Source: an uncultured Tateyamaria sp. (lineage in GTDB: Bacteria > Pseudomonadota > Alphaproteobacteria > Rhodobacterales > Rhodobacteraceae). Taken from it: a stretch of DNA of 64,000 nt. A program made the translations under genes and the position numbers. Positions 1-10,251 of this stretch are shown here, piece after piece. The notes beneath the pieces were generated by a model, which was given only the letters and a program-made list of their open reading frames with translations, searched no databases and had not been told where the DNA came from. The DNA lies in the NCBI RefSeq assembly GCF_947503415.1, contig NZ_CANNDS010000003.1, positions 393,549 to 457,548 of the forward strand, written 5' to 3'. How positions within the stretch are numbered: the first letter of the stretch is position 1; each line of letters starts with the position of its first letter.

Positions 1-507
1 GGCCGCCCCGATCTTCTCCAGCTTGGTCTGCGGCACGCCGCGTGCAAACTCCATCGCAAACAGCTCGCGATTGCGCGCCACTTCCACGCGCAGATGGTCG
101 GACAAGGCGTTGACCACGGATGAGCCCACACCATGCAGACCGCCCGATGTCTCGTAAGAATCCCCGGAAAACTTACCACCCGCATTCAGCGTACAGAAAA
201 TGATCTCAAGGGCTGATTTCTCCGGGTCCTTGGGGTGCGGTCCCACCGGAATGCCCCGCCCATTGTCGCGCACCGACACATGGCCGTTTTCATGCAGCTC
301 CACCTCGATCCACGTGGCGTGTCCCGCCACCGCTTCGTCCATGGAGTTGTCGATGATCTCGGCCACCATGTGGTGCAGCGCGCGGTCGTCCTTGCCCCCG
401 ATGTACATGCCCGGGCGCAGGCGTACGTGCTCCATGTCCTCCAGCACCTGGATGGAGGACGCATCATAGTCGGAAGGCGTGGGTGTCCCGCTCAGTAGAT
501 CGGTCAT
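1..507 (-). CDS. parE: DNA topoisomerase IV subunit B, 5' part only
   Basis: This is the N-terminal 169 residues of a type IIA topoisomerase ATPase subunit; the rest lies beyond the left edge. It shows the GHKL ATPase signature in order: RPGMYIG (31-37), the Mg/ATP Asn in EIIDNSMDEA (50-59), DNGRGIP (81-87) and the lid GGLHGVGSS (122-130). ParE decatenates daughter chromosomes together with ParC. The short N-terminus and the sequence DASSIQVLEDMEHVR fit alphaproteobacterial ParE better than GyrB, but the region seen does not fully exclude GyrB. The ATG at 507 is the only sensible start; the ribosome-binding site in front of it is weak. Confidence 0.88.
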   Translation of the reverse strand, partial: MTDLLSGTPTPSDYDASSIQVLEDMEHVRLRPGMYIGGKDDRALHHMVAEIIDNSMDEAVAGHATWIEVELHENGHVSVRDNGRGIPVGPHPKDPEKSALEIIFCTLNAGGKFSGDSYETSGGLHGVGSSVVNALSDHLRVEVARNRELFAMEFARGVPQTKLEKIGAA

Positions 508-585
508 GGCAGCTGCTCTTTGTTGATTACAGCCACTATGCCAGAGCGGATCAGACGGGGAAAGAGCGGATCAATCCATCGCTTG

Positions 586-1245
586 TCACTTGGGCCAATG
601 GGTGTCCATGACCCGTGCTGTTTGTTGTTCGTCTATGACGCGGCGGTAGTGTTTCATGCTGTGGTCAGGCCCAAAGACGGACGAGGCGGCCCGCGCGCGA
701 TGCACATGTCCCATGTGATGGAAGCTGCCCGGCAAGTCGCACACGCCATCATCATCGCGGTTGACGCACAAACACAAGTGAGAGTGCTTGATTGCACCGG
801 GGCTGCGACGTGGACGTGGGGCGGCAAAGCCAATGCCGGGAACGCCATATGTGCGCACGAGGATCTGCGTGGCAGCTGCGCCGAGCGAATGACCAATGAT
901 GTATTTCGGACGGTAATTCTCGCGCTCCAGCCAGTCAAAAATCACCTTGGCGTGGCGCAGAAATCCTTGGTGCCAGACGGTGCCCGAGGCCCCTTGTTCT
1001 GTGTCATCATCGGCCAGCCGGTACCGCTTGCCGCCAATATTCAGCACGCGCAAATTGTACTTCAGGTAATCCATGACCGAATTTGATCCGGGGATCAGAA
1101 GAATGTCACCTTTCAGAAAAATCGCCTGCACATCGTGGTCGTCCAGATCGTCGCGCCATGCGGCTGCAAGGGATGCATTGCGGCGTCCGGCATAAGACGC
1201 TTCGGCCATCTGAGCGGCCAGCTTGATCTCGTATCTATGGCTCAT
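586..1245 (-). CDS. Class 3 lipase-like alpha/beta hydrolase
   Basis: A 219-residue protein with a lipase class 3 layout. The nucleophile elbow is GHSLG (Ser120). A D-x-V-x-x-L-P motif supplies Asp166, and HSMKHY near the end supplies His195, giving a plausible Ser-Asp-His triad. There is no signal peptide or membrane segment, so it is probably cytoplasmic. The start has AAGGA seven bases upstream. It stands alone on the minus strand, with 63 bases separating it from the next minus-strand hydrolase. The substrate is unknown; the fold is the confident part. Confidence 0.7.
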   Translation of the reverse strand: MSHRYEIKLAAQMAEASYAGRRNASLAAAWRDDLDDHDVQAIFLKGDILLIPGSNSVMDYLKYNLRVLNIGGKRYRLADDDTEQGASGTVWHQGFLRHAKVIFDWLERENYRPKYIIGHSLGAAATQILVRTYGVPGIGFAAPRPRRSPGAIKHSHLCLCVNRDDDGVCDLPGSFHHMGHVHRARAASSVFGPDHSMKHYRRVIDEQQTARVMDTHWPK

Positions 1246-1308
1246 CGGAATATCCTTGGTTGAATACTCACGACTATGGCGCGAAGCATGGCACCTGTGA
1301 AGAGGGGC

Positions 1309-2175
1309 CTAGGCCAGCCAGTCACGCACGATCCGGGCGACCTCATCTGGTTTCTGGTGCAGAACCCAGTGATCGGCACCCGGGACCGTCGCGCGGGTCA
1401 AATCGGGCGCAAAGGCTTCCAGCCCTTCGGTCGACACAGGCAAAAGCGCGGTATCGCCGTCGGCCCAGATTAGCAGGTGGGGGCACCGGACCATGAGCCG
1501 GTCCAGCGGCAGGTCGGGCATCTCTTCCGGCGTGCCGGGGTCTGCCACAATCAAGGGCGAGGCACGGTACCAGTGGATCATGCCGCGCAGGCCAGATTGC
1601 CGCCACACGGCCTTGTAGGCGTCCAACCGGTCCCCCGCCAACCAACTCATATCCATCTTGGCCGAGAAGAGCTTGAGCAACTTGGCGAAGTCGTTTTCTG
1701 CCAGCGCGTCTTCGGATCCATCGCTGCGCAGGAAGTTGATGTATTGGGATGCTTCGGATTGCGCGCCCCCTGCGGCCATCGCCCGCTGGAAGGGGACCGG
1801 ATGTACGCCATTTGCAATGATCAGATGCGACACCAGATCAGGCCGGAACATGGCGAGACCATAGGCCACGGATGCACCCCAATCATGGCCCATCACGATC
1901 ACTGGGGCGCGGTCGCCGATCAGGGCCACCATATCCCCCACCAGTTTCGATGTGGCATAGGCACCAATGTCATCGGGCGCATAGCTTTGGCCATAGCCGC
2001 GCTGGTCAGGTGCCACGCAATAGAACCGGTCGCTCAGGCGGGTTGCGATGTCCTCCCATGCGCCGCCATATTCGGGAAACCCGTGCAGCATCAAAATCAT
2101 GGGATGCGCCGGATCACCCCATGCACGCACGGTGAAGTCGTGCTCTCCCAGCCGCTGGGTTGTGATCTGCATCAT
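1309..2175 (-). CDS. Alpha/beta hydrolase, epoxide hydrolase / haloalkane dehalogenase type
   Basis: A 288-residue hydrolase whose nucleophile elbow is GHDWG, so the nucleophile is Asp98 and not Ser, as in epoxide hydrolases and haloacid/haloalkane dehalogenases. The oxyanion motif HGFPE is at 31-35, a cap domain spans roughly 125-215, and the C-terminal catalytic His is His269 in GADHW. The start used is the ATG at 2175, which overlaps the upstream stop as ATGA; a second ATG follows immediately at 2172. The overlap indicates translational coupling with the secreted hydrolase gene upstream. Substrate unknown. Confidence 0.78.
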   Translation of the reverse strand: MMQITTQRLGEHDFTVRAWGDPAHPMILMLHGFPEYGGAWEDIATRLSDRFYCVAPDQRGYGQSYAPDDIGAYATSKLVGDMVALIGDRAPVIVMGHDWGASVAYGLAMFRPDLVSHLIIANGVHPVPFQRAMAAGGAQSEASQYINFLRSDGSEDALAENDFAKLLKLFSAKMDMSWLAGDRLDAYKAVWRQSGLRGMIHWYRASPLIVADPGTPEEMPDLPLDRLMVRCPHLLIWADGDTALLPVSTEGLEAFAPDLTRATVPGADHWVLHQKPDEVARIVRDWLA

Positions 2176-3461
2176 TGGCCCTTGGGCAAAGTCTCGAATT
2201 GCAATCCCTTGGCTGTGCGCGGCGCAAAGCCCCGCCAATATGTGTGGTCCTCGGTCGGATTGCCTGCATCATCCACATCGACAAGGCCATCGGCCGAGTT
2301 CGGCACAAGGTCAAAGAACCGTGCTTTTTCCGTGTCCTCTTTGAGGTGCAGATCAAGGAATGCGGTCGCGAAATGCTGTGCAATGTTGTTCATCCGGGTC
2401 GTATCCCAAACCGCGTCGGCGTAATGCTCGAACGGCACGAAATCGAGGCCTTCGACCGGCTCCCAGCTTTCTTTGGGCGCGGGCATTGGTGCGGCGGCGT
2501 TGTGGTTGGCATGTTCAAAGGTCAGCAAGTGCCGATCCGTGCCCACTGCGCCGACGAAAATCTCCCTCATGGCATCGTAGACGGACACGTCGTCATCGCT
2601 GCCCGCCACCAGCAATGTCGGAACGCGCAAACCGGCAATCCCGCTTGCATCCCAGAAACCGGCATTGTTGCCCCATGGACCTATGGCGATGATCGCCTTT
2701 ACACGCGGGTCCATCAGCGCCTCGTGAGTGTCGGACATCGCGAGATGCGCCTCAAGCAGCCCGTTCGGCGCGCCCCAGCTGAACTCGGTCGAAGCTTGGG
2801 TCACACCCGCACCGCCAAAGATAAGCGCGCCGTAGCCACCCATGGAATAGCCAACCACAGCAGTGTTGTCAGCGTCGACGATATCGCCCAATGCCCCTTC
2901 CAGTCCCGCCATGTGATCCACGACAAAGGCCTGGTCCAGCGGGCGGTTGTACAAAGTTGACCCGAACGCGGCCTGATCGGAATAGGTGCTGTCGGTGTGA
3001 TCGATGGACACAGTGATATAGCCCTTGGACGCAAGGTTCTCGCCCAGATGGCTCATTAGATATCGGTTGCCGGGATAGCCGTGGCTGATCACGATCAGGG
3101 GATACCGTCCACCTGCCGCCGGGGCCGCGTCACGCGCCGCCTGACCTGTCAACGTCACCTCCGTCGCGCCATCGCGCAACAATGCGGTATATGTGCCGCC
3201 CGGTCGTGTGCCTTCCGCCGCAGGGTACCACACTTCCAATGTCAGCGGACGATCATAGCGGGGCAGGTCGCTGCCGGACACGTTCAACACATCAATACTG
3301 TCCGGAATGGTCACTTGCAGGGTCTGGACCCCAATGGGCAAGGGGCCATATGCGGCCAGTTCGGGCGCGTCGGGGCGGATCTGGTCGATGGGGTTCGCCC
3401 ATGCGCCGGCGGCTGTCAGCGTCGCGGCAAGGGTAATTCCGGTGGCGCGAGTTAGTGTCAT
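2172..3461 (-). CDS. Secreted PAF-acetylhydrolase / dienelactone-hydrolase-like protein
   Basis: A 429-residue exported hydrolase. The first ~24 residues form a signal peptide ending in AWA before NPIDQ. The core contains SHGYPGNRY (oxyanion region) and the nucleophile elbow GYSMGG (Ser206), with a late GSDDD-type acid and HANHN-type histidine. The layout resembles the platelet-activating-factor acetylhydrolase-like dienelactone hydrolase group. The start at 3461 was preferred over an upstream in-frame ATG at 3479 because AGAGG lies about seven bases before it and it gives a clean signal peptide. The gene overlaps the following epoxide-hydrolase-like gene by four bases. Substrate unknown. Confidence 0.72.
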   Translation of the reverse strand: MTLTRATGITLAATLTAAGAWANPIDQIRPDAPELAAYGPLPIGVQTLQVTIPDSIDVLNVSGSDLPRYDRPLTLEVWYPAAEGTRPGGTYTALLRDGATEVTLTGQAARDAAPAAGGRYPLIVISHGYPGNRYLMSHLGENLASKGYITVSIDHTDSTYSDQAAFGSTLYNRPLDQAFVVDHMAGLEGALGDIVDADNTAVVGYSMGGYGALIFGGAGVTQASTEFSWGAPNGLLEAHLAMSDTHEALMDPRVKAIIAIGPWGNNAGFWDASGIAGLRVPTLLVAGSDDDVSVYDAMREIFVGAVGTDRHLLTFEHANHNAAAPMPAPKESWEPVEGLDFVPFEHYADAVWDTTRMNNIAQHFATAFLDLHLKEDTEKARFFDLVPNSADGLVDVDDAGNPTEDHTYWRGFAPRTAKGLQFETLPKGQ

Positions 3462-3636
3462 GGTGCGTCCTCTGGTCAAAATTCAACCTACGGTAACATA
3501 TCCACCGCTTATTGCACCACTGTGACAGAGCCGCGGCCCGGTGCAAGATGTGATCTGGGCAGCTGATCCAAGCAGCAGCCCGCGCAATGTGGCAATCAGG
3601 GTTGAGACACGGCGTCCGGTCGCCTAAATCAACGCT

Positions 3637-4272
3637 ATGCTTTCACGCGTCTCTCTTGCCATGGTGGCAGCCCTCGTTTTGCCCGGTGCGCCCGCCACGG
3701 CACACCCGCATGTGTTTGTCGACACGAAGCTCAAGGTTGTGGTCAGCGCGAATGGCAAGCTCGAAGGGATCGAGGTCAGCTGGACCTATGATGATTTCTA
3801 CTCTCTCCTTCTCATGGCCGATCTCGGGATTGATCAGGATGGTGACGGCGAGTTGACCCAAAACGAGCTTGTTCGGCTTAACGGATTTGATCTGAACTGG
3901 GTCGCGGGTTTTGAAGGTGACAGCTATGTTACGCGCAATGGCAGAAAGGTGAGGTTGGGCAAACCGGAGGGGCGCGGTGTTTCGGCGTCAGGCGGGCGCA
4001 TCACATCCGTACATTTTCGTCCGGCCAGAGGTCGCGCAGATGGCGTGGTGATCAAGGCGTATGATCCCACATTCTACACCGCCTACGACCTGGTTGGCAC
4101 CGTTGACGTAGATGGGCCTTGTACGGCATCGATCCAGCCCGCAGACCTTGATGCCGCCTTTACCACGGTCGAAGAGCTGCTTTACGCAACACCCGCGGAT
4201 GAAGCGGAAGAAGCCTATCCGGAAGTCGGTGAAGTCTTTGCCGATACGGTGAGCCTGTCATGCGCGGACTAA
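3637..4272 (+). CDS. DUF1007 family periplasmic protein with EF-hand
   Basis: A 211-residue exported protein with a signal peptide (about 1-22) followed by HPHVFVD, the usual opening of mature DUF1007 proteins. These sit beside NicO-type nickel/cobalt transporters and are thought to act as periplasmic metal-handling partners. Residues 66-77 form a canonical EF-hand loop (DxDxDGxxxxxE), so calcium binding is likely. The last bases overlap the start of the NicO transporter gene by 13 bases, which supports a two-gene operon. The N-terminal His after cleavage could be a metal ligand; that is inference. Confidence 0.8.
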   Translation: MLSRVSLAMVAALVLPGAPATAHPHVFVDTKLKVVVSANGKLEGIEVSWTYDDFYSLLLMADLGIDQDGDGELTQNELVRLNGFDLNWVAGFEGDSYVTRNGRKVRLGKPEGRGVSASGGRITSVHFRPARGRADGVVIKAYDPTFYTAYDLVGTVDVDGPCTASIQPADLDAAFTTVEELLYATPADEAEEAYPEVGEVFADTVSLSCAD

Positions 4273-5144
4273 GGATTGGCGTCCTTGTCGTTTTTGCCGG
4301 GGCCCTGCTGTGGCTCTTTGGCTTTGGTGGCATGGCCGATATTGGCCAGTGGGCCGCAGCCCAGCAGCGTGAGGCCCAAACCGCCCTCGCGGCAGGCTTG
4401 CGTGCCGTCCGGGTAGGCCAGCCGGGGGCATGGATCGCCCTGATGGGCGTTTGTGCAGCTTATGGTTTCTTTCATGCGGCGGGGCCGGGCCATGGCAAGC
4501 TGGTCATTGGTGGATACGGTGCGGCGGCGCGGGTCACCGCTTGGCGCCTTTCGACCCTCGCCATCGCCTCATCCTTGGCACAGGCACTCGCCGCCATCTT
4601 GCTTGTTGCTGTTGGTGCATGGGTTCTCGGCTGGGGCCGCACCGAACTGACGGACGCTGCGGAAAAGGTGTTGGCGCCGGCCAGCTACATCGCGATTGCG
4701 CTTGTGGGCTTATGGCTTGTCGTGCGCGGCCTCCGCCGGGCCAGCAGTGCCGCCGCGCACCCGGTCGATGAACATGGCCATTGCGGCACGTGCGGCCACG
4801 CTCATGGTCCCAGCGTGGATCAGGCGGAGTCTGTGTCGTCCTTGCGCGACGCACTTGCCATCATCGGATCCATTGCGATCCGGCCCTGCACCGGTGCGGT
4901 ATTCCTTTTGATCTTGTGCTTTGGACTGGGCATCCCCTGGGCGGGCGTGGCTGGCGCAATTGTGATGGGCCTCGGCACGGCCAGCGTGACTGTGCTGGTC
5001 GCGCTGCTTGCGGTTGGCGCACGCAAGTCTGCGCTGTCGGGCTGGTCGGGGGCAGGGGCCGTGCGGGCCATGGGGCTGATCGAAGTCACGGCAGGTGCTC
5101 TGATTGCGCTGGTTGCCACAACACTGGTGTTGCCGCTCATCTGA
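4260..5144 (+). CDS. NicO/RcnA-family nickel-cobalt transporter
   Basis: A 294-residue polytopic inner-membrane protein of about six helices. HAAGPGHGK (72-80) and RPCTGA (208-213) are the metal-path motifs of the NiCoT/NicO family. A cytosolic loop at 167-182 is rich in His and Cys (HPVDEHGHCGTCGHAHG), as in RcnA-type exporters. The family includes both importers and exporters; the histidine-rich loop and DUF1007 partner do not settle the direction. It overlaps the DUF1007 gene upstream, so the pair is co-transcribed. Confidence 0.82.
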   Translation: MRGLRIGVLVVFAGALLWLFGFGGMADIGQWAAAQQREAQTALAAGLRAVRVGQPGAWIALMGVCAAYGFFHAAGPGHGKLVIGGYGAAARVTAWRLSTLAIASSLAQALAAILLVAVGAWVLGWGRTELTDAAEKVLAPASYIAIALVGLWLVVRGLRRASSAAAHPVDEHGHCGTCGHAHGPSVDQAESVSSLRDALAIIGSIAIRPCTGAVFLLILCFGLGIPWAGVAGAIVMGLGTASVTVLVALLAVGARKSALSGWSGAGAVRAMGLIEVTAGALIALVATTLVLPLI

Positions 5145-5222
5145 TCGCGCACGTGGCGGCATCCCGTCGCCCGGGGCACGGCAGGGCTTTTCATGCTCAG
5201 AAAGCAGGCGTAGGGGTGGGGC

Positions 5223-6605
5223 ATGTCGAAATCCGAGATGTCATATACCGCGCATGCGCGCGCGATTCTGGTCCTTGGGCTGCCGCTGATCGGCGGTCAC
5301 CTTGGGCAGGTGGCGATTGGCGTGACGGATACGGTCATGCTGGGCTGGTATGGGATCGAAGAGCTGGCCGCCTTGGGCGTCGCAAGCAGCCTGTTCTTTG
5401 TGCTGTTTCTCATGGGGTCCGGCTTTGCTTGGGCCGTGATGCCGATGGTTGCGTCCTTCCACGCGGAAGGAGACGAGATCAACCTGCGCCGCGCCACCCG
5501 CATGGGACTATGGCTGAGCCTTGGCTTTGCGGTGCTGGCGATGCCCGGCATGATCATGGGCGAAGAGTTGTTGTTGCTGTTGGGTCAGACCGAACAGGTT
5601 GCAAAGCTGGGCGCTGATTATTTACGTATCGCAGGCTGGGGTATCTTCCCGGCCCTCATGGTCATGACGTTCAAAAGTTACCTTGCTGCCCTCGAACGCA
5701 CGCAAATCGTCCTTTGGATCACGCTGGCTGCTGCCGTTGCCAACGCACTGGCCAACTACGCTTTTATCTTCGGCAATTGGGGTGCCCCCGGCTGGGGCAT
5801 TGCAGGCGCGGCCGTGGCGTCACTTGTCACGCAAGTCATCATGCTGGTGGGTGTCGTGGCCTATGCACTCTGGGTCCTGCCCGAACACCAGCTCCTGAAA
5901 CGGCTCTGGCGCGCGGATTGGGAGATGCTGGGCAAGGTGTTCCGACTTGGCTTGCCCATAAGCGTCACGAACCTCAGCGAGGTCGGGCTTTTTGCAGCGT
6001 CAGCCTTCATGATGGGCTGGCTGGGCACTATCCCGTTGGCGGCCCACAACATCGCACTACAATTGGCCTCGATCACCTTCATGGTGCATTTGGGGCTGAG
6101 TAATGTGGCGACGATCCGTGCGGGCAACGCTTATGGGCGCGGCGATCTTGATCACATGTTGCGGGGCGCGCGCACCGTCATCGCAATGAGCCTTGCCATG
6201 GCGCTTGCAACCATCGTGCTGTTCATCGCAGTGCCCGAACCATTGATTTCCTTGTTCATGGACCGCGATGAACCCGCGCGTGACCAAATTCTCGAAATCG
6301 GCGTGCTGCTGCTGGCGCTTGCGGCACTGTTCCAACTGGTGGACGGGGCACAGGTGATCGCTTTGGGGCTGTTGCGCGGCGTACAGGACACCACGGTGCC
6401 TATGGTTCTGGCAGCTGTATCCTACTGGCTGGTCGGTATACCCGCCTCGTATGTTCTGGGTTTCACACTGGGATGGGGCGGGCCGGGCATCTGGCTGGGA
6501 TTGGTGTTTGGGTTGGCCTGCGCCGGTGTCGCGCTCACGATCCGGTTTTGGACCGTGTCGGTGCCACGGCTCAGCCAAAGGATTGCGGCTGTGCCGACCA
6601 CGTGA
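5223..6605 (+). CDS. MATE-family multidrug/toxin efflux transporter
   Basis: A 460-residue membrane protein of about twelve helices in two homologous halves, of the NorM-like MATE group that exports cationic compounds using a Na+ or H+ gradient. The early part reads PLIGGHLGQVAIGVTDTVMLG, the usual MATE helix-1 signature, and the second half repeats a related pattern. It lies 78 bases after the NicO gene on the same strand, so read-through is possible, but no functional link is apparent. Substrates cannot be predicted. Confidence 0.88.
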   Translation: MSKSEMSYTAHARAILVLGLPLIGGHLGQVAIGVTDTVMLGWYGIEELAALGVASSLFFVLFLMGSGFAWAVMPMVASFHAEGDEINLRRATRMGLWLSLGFAVLAMPGMIMGEELLLLLGQTEQVAKLGADYLRIAGWGIFPALMVMTFKSYLAALERTQIVLWITLAAAVANALANYAFIFGNWGAPGWGIAGAAVASLVTQVIMLVGVVAYALWVLPEHQLLKRLWRADWEMLGKVFRLGLPISVTNLSEVGLFAASAFMMGWLGTIPLAAHNIALQLASITFMVHLGLSNVATIRAGNAYGRGDLDHMLRGARTVIAMSLAMALATIVLFIAVPEPLISLFMDRDEPARDQILEIGVLLLALAALFQLVDGAQVIALGLLRGVQDTTVPMVLAAVSYWLVGIPASYVLGFTLGWGGPGIWLGLVFGLACAGVALTIRFWTVSVPRLSQRIAAVPTT

Positions 6606-6618
6606 TTACTGAAGAAAA

Positions 6619-6638
6619 GGCGGGGACCGTGCCCCGCC
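6619..6638 (-). terminator. Rho-independent terminator after the RTX gene
   Basis: A seven-base-pair GC stem (GGCGGGG / CCCCGCC) with a six-base loop. Read on the minus strand it is followed by TTTTCTT, so it fits termination of the minus-strand RTX gene ending at 6661. On the plus strand, after the MATE gene, the U-run is poor. Confidence 0.6.
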
Positions 6639-6660
6639 AATCCAATTGTTTTGCTAGGCG

Positions 6661-8373
6661 TCAGAGAATGAAATCGGCCGCCTCGACCGCATTGACCCAC
6701 GTCAGTTCGATCATCTCATCGACCGTCCCGTCGCCATCGCTGTCGATCTGCACAAAATCACCATCGAACAGCACTTCGGTTTGCGTGCCCGAGAACGTGT
6801 CGCCCTCGACAAAGGTCAAACCACCGAAGGTGGTCAGGTCGATCTTGTCGATGATCGAGGTAAAGCCCCGGATCTCGTCCATGGTGCCCTCGGTGGCGCC
6901 ACTGTCGCCGGGATTGAAGACAAAGACGTCCCGCGCTTCGATATCTTCGTAGTCGAGGATCAGGTCCGCGCCCTCTCCACCGGCTACGCGGTCTTCTCCG
7001 TCGCTGCCTGAAACCGTGTCATCGCCTGCGCCACCAAATATCTGGTCGCGCCCATCGCCGCCCGACATATCGTCAGCGCCAAAACCACCAAACAGCTGGT
7101 CATCGCCGTCGTTGCCGCGCAGGTAATCATCGCCGGTGTTGCCGTAAACACTGTCGTTGCCGTCGCCGCCCGAAATGGTGTCGAGGCCGTCTTGCCCCCT
7201 CAACAGATCGTTGCCCTCGTCGCCACTGATCGTGTCGTCGCCGAGATTGCCGTTGACGGTGTCATCGCCTTCGCCGCCGCGCAACGTGTCAGAACCGCCG
7301 TTACCGTCGATGGAATCCTCTCCATCGCCGCCGATCGCGCTGTCATTGCCCGCGCCGGCAAAGATGGTGTCATCGCCATCGCTGCCGCTCAGGTAATCGT
7401 CGCCGTTGCCACCGAACAAAAGGTCATCGCCTTCGTCCGCCCACAACGTGTCGGCCCCGCGACCGCCATACATCCGGTCATTTCCGATGTCTCCGGACAA
7501 TTGATCAAAGCCAAATCCGCCATAAATGGTGTCATCACCCTCGTTTCCATACAGGCGATCATCGCCGTATCCGCCGTCGACAAGGTCATTGCCTTCGCCG
7601 CCGCCCAGTGTGTCATAGCCCTTGTGGCCGTACAGAACGTCGTCGCCTTCTTCACCCCACATGCGATCATATCCGGTCTCGCCGTAAAAGGTGTCATTGC
7701 CCTCGCCGCCAGCAGAGGTGTCGCTTCCGGCCCCTCCGAAAACGATGTCGTCGCCGAGCCCGGCCCAGATCCGGTCATCCCCGTCGCCTGCTTCGAATAT
7801 TTCGTTCGCGGCCCCGGCCAGAACAAAGCTGTAATTTCCCGAACGCAGGGTCTCGTCTTCGTCGGTGCCGTAGACGCGGCTCTCGCCGTTGACAAAGTAG
7901 TTCATCCACCCCGCCACGTCGGTCACGCGCTCGTTCTGGTTGCCGTCTTCGTTCTCGAAACGTCCATCGACGATGTCAAAACCCAGATGGTAAATCGCAT
8001 CGGCAACAGTATCGATGAAATCGCGGCCCCGAAATTCCAGTGCGCCTCCATCACCTTGCACCAAGTGAAAGCCGGTTTCTTCGTCTCCCTCATCATCGCC
8101 ATGCCCTTCAAGGAAGGTGGCGTAGAGGTCTGGGTCATCCTGAATGAAAGCGGACAGAACATACATGTCATCCGTGCTCAGTATGCCATCACCGTTGACG
8201 CCGGTCTCTGCCATTGCGGTCTCGAAAACAACATTCATTTGGCGGGCGGCGGCGGCTCCACCGGCAATGTCTTCGGGATAGATATTGGCCGTCAGACCCG
8301 GGTCGGTCTCGACCAGCTCGGCAATGGTTTCAAGACCGTTAGGCGTGATGGGATCAAAGGGTGGCTGGGGCAT
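6661..8373 (-). CDS. RTX hemolysin-type calcium-binding protein
   Basis: A 570-residue acidic protein. Its middle, roughly residues 190-460, is a long run of glycine/aspartate nonapeptides (GGxGxDxxx) that fold into a calcium-binding parallel beta-roll. The N-terminal ~190 residues hold an EF-hand-like stretch (NGDGILSTDD) and no recognised enzyme domain. A further DSDGDGTVDE stretch and a hydrophobic tail lie near the C-terminus, where type I secretion signals sit. There is no Sec signal peptide, so export by a type I system encoded elsewhere is expected. The start at 8373 has AGGAG nine bases upstream. It could be a surface, matrix or adhesion protein; the function is unknown. Confidence 0.82.
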   Translation of the reverse strand: MPQPPFDPITPNGLETIAELVETDPGLTANIYPEDIAGGAAAARQMNVVFETAMAETGVNGDGILSTDDMYVLSAFIQDDPDLYATFLEGHGDDEGDEETGFHLVQGDGGALEFRGRDFIDTVADAIYHLGFDIVDGRFENEDGNQNERVTDVAGWMNYFVNGESRVYGTDEDETLRSGNYSFVLAGAANEIFEAGDGDDRIWAGLGDDIVFGGAGSDTSAGGEGNDTFYGETGYDRMWGEEGDDVLYGHKGYDTLGGGEGNDLVDGGYGDDRLYGNEGDDTIYGGFGFDQLSGDIGNDRMYGGRGADTLWADEGDDLLFGGNGDDYLSGSDGDDTIFAGAGNDSAIGGDGEDSIDGNGGSDTLRGGEGDDTVNGNLGDDTISGDEGNDLLRGQDGLDTISGGDGNDSVYGNTGDDYLRGNDGDDQLFGGFGADDMSGGDGRDQIFGGAGDDTVSGSDGEDRVAGGEGADLILDYEDIEARDVFVFNPGDSGATEGTMDEIRGFTSIIDKIDLTTFGGLTFVEGDTFSGTQTEVLFDGDFVQIDSDGDGTVDEMIELTWVNAVEAADFIL

Positions 8374-8532
8374 GACGCATGTCTCCTGGCTGTCGTGTCT
8401 CACGGACTACTGCAACCGAAGCGGAATATTTCCTACCAATACGTTAAACGCCGACACCCCATCGGCGGAAAAGGATCAAAACGCGGCCAAAAGCACACAT
8501 AATGCCAGTGAAAATTCGCCGACGGGCGGCGC

Positions 8533-8949
8533 TCAGGACCTGTCGCTGGACGCACTTATCAAGCGGTCCGCTTTCTTGCGCACCAGAACAGAACGCAAAT
8601 CATGCATGGCCAGCAAAAGCGCATCTGTTACATTCTCCAACTGATCGTCGGTGGCCCGGCTTTGCGCCCATTGGGTGGTCAGGTTCAAGTAGTCCACGGC
8701 CCGGTGAATGTCGTCGATGTCACGATGCGCGAGAACTTCGGCCCGGTCCTCCATCCACGTTTTGATCCGTGTCAGATCGCCCTGCGACAGCGTGCGATCC
8801 CCATGTGGCTTGATCTCTCCATTGCGGATGTTGACGACGGCGATCTGGTCCATCTCGATCCGGCGTTGCCGGTTCTCGGTGTCCACGCGAAACACCGCAG
8901 CGCCGTTTTCACGCACACGGAAATAGTATTCTGGAAGCTCCGCGCCCAT
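8533..8949 (-). CDS. Conserved hypothetical protein
   Basis: A 138-residue soluble protein with no signal peptide or membrane helix and no motif I can name. The first ~45 residues look like a small beta domain (PEYYFRVRENGAAVFRV), followed by charged helical sequence. It starts ten bases after the stop of the aspartate aminotransferase gene on the same strand, so the two are probably one transcript. The coherent composition and operon spacing support a real gene. Function unknown. Confidence 0.6.
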   Translation of the reverse strand: MGAELPEYYFRVRENGAAVFRVDTENRQRRIEMDQIAVVNIRNGEIKPHGDRTLSQGDLTRIKTWMEDRAEVLAHRDIDDIHRAVDYLNLTTQWAQSRATDDQLENVTDALLLAMHDLRSVLVRKKADRLISASSDRS

Positions 8950-8959
8950 TGCCGTCCCT

Positions 8960-10177
<1,218 letters not shown>

Positions 10178-10251
10178 CTAGAGCGATATCGAAACCCTCA
10201 TAGGCGGCGCGCCCTGCGCGATCAAGCGCCTCCGCAGACAAGGAGACACCG

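Noticed and set aside
7389..7895. Tandem repeats that might suggest a CRISPR array
   Set aside because: The period is about 27 bases and encodes glycine/aspartate nonapeptides. Repeats are not exact and have no unique spacers.
7192..8502. 436-residue open frame on the plus strand
   Set aside because: It is antisense to the RTX gene, whose repeats make a repetitive Val/Ala-rich shadow.
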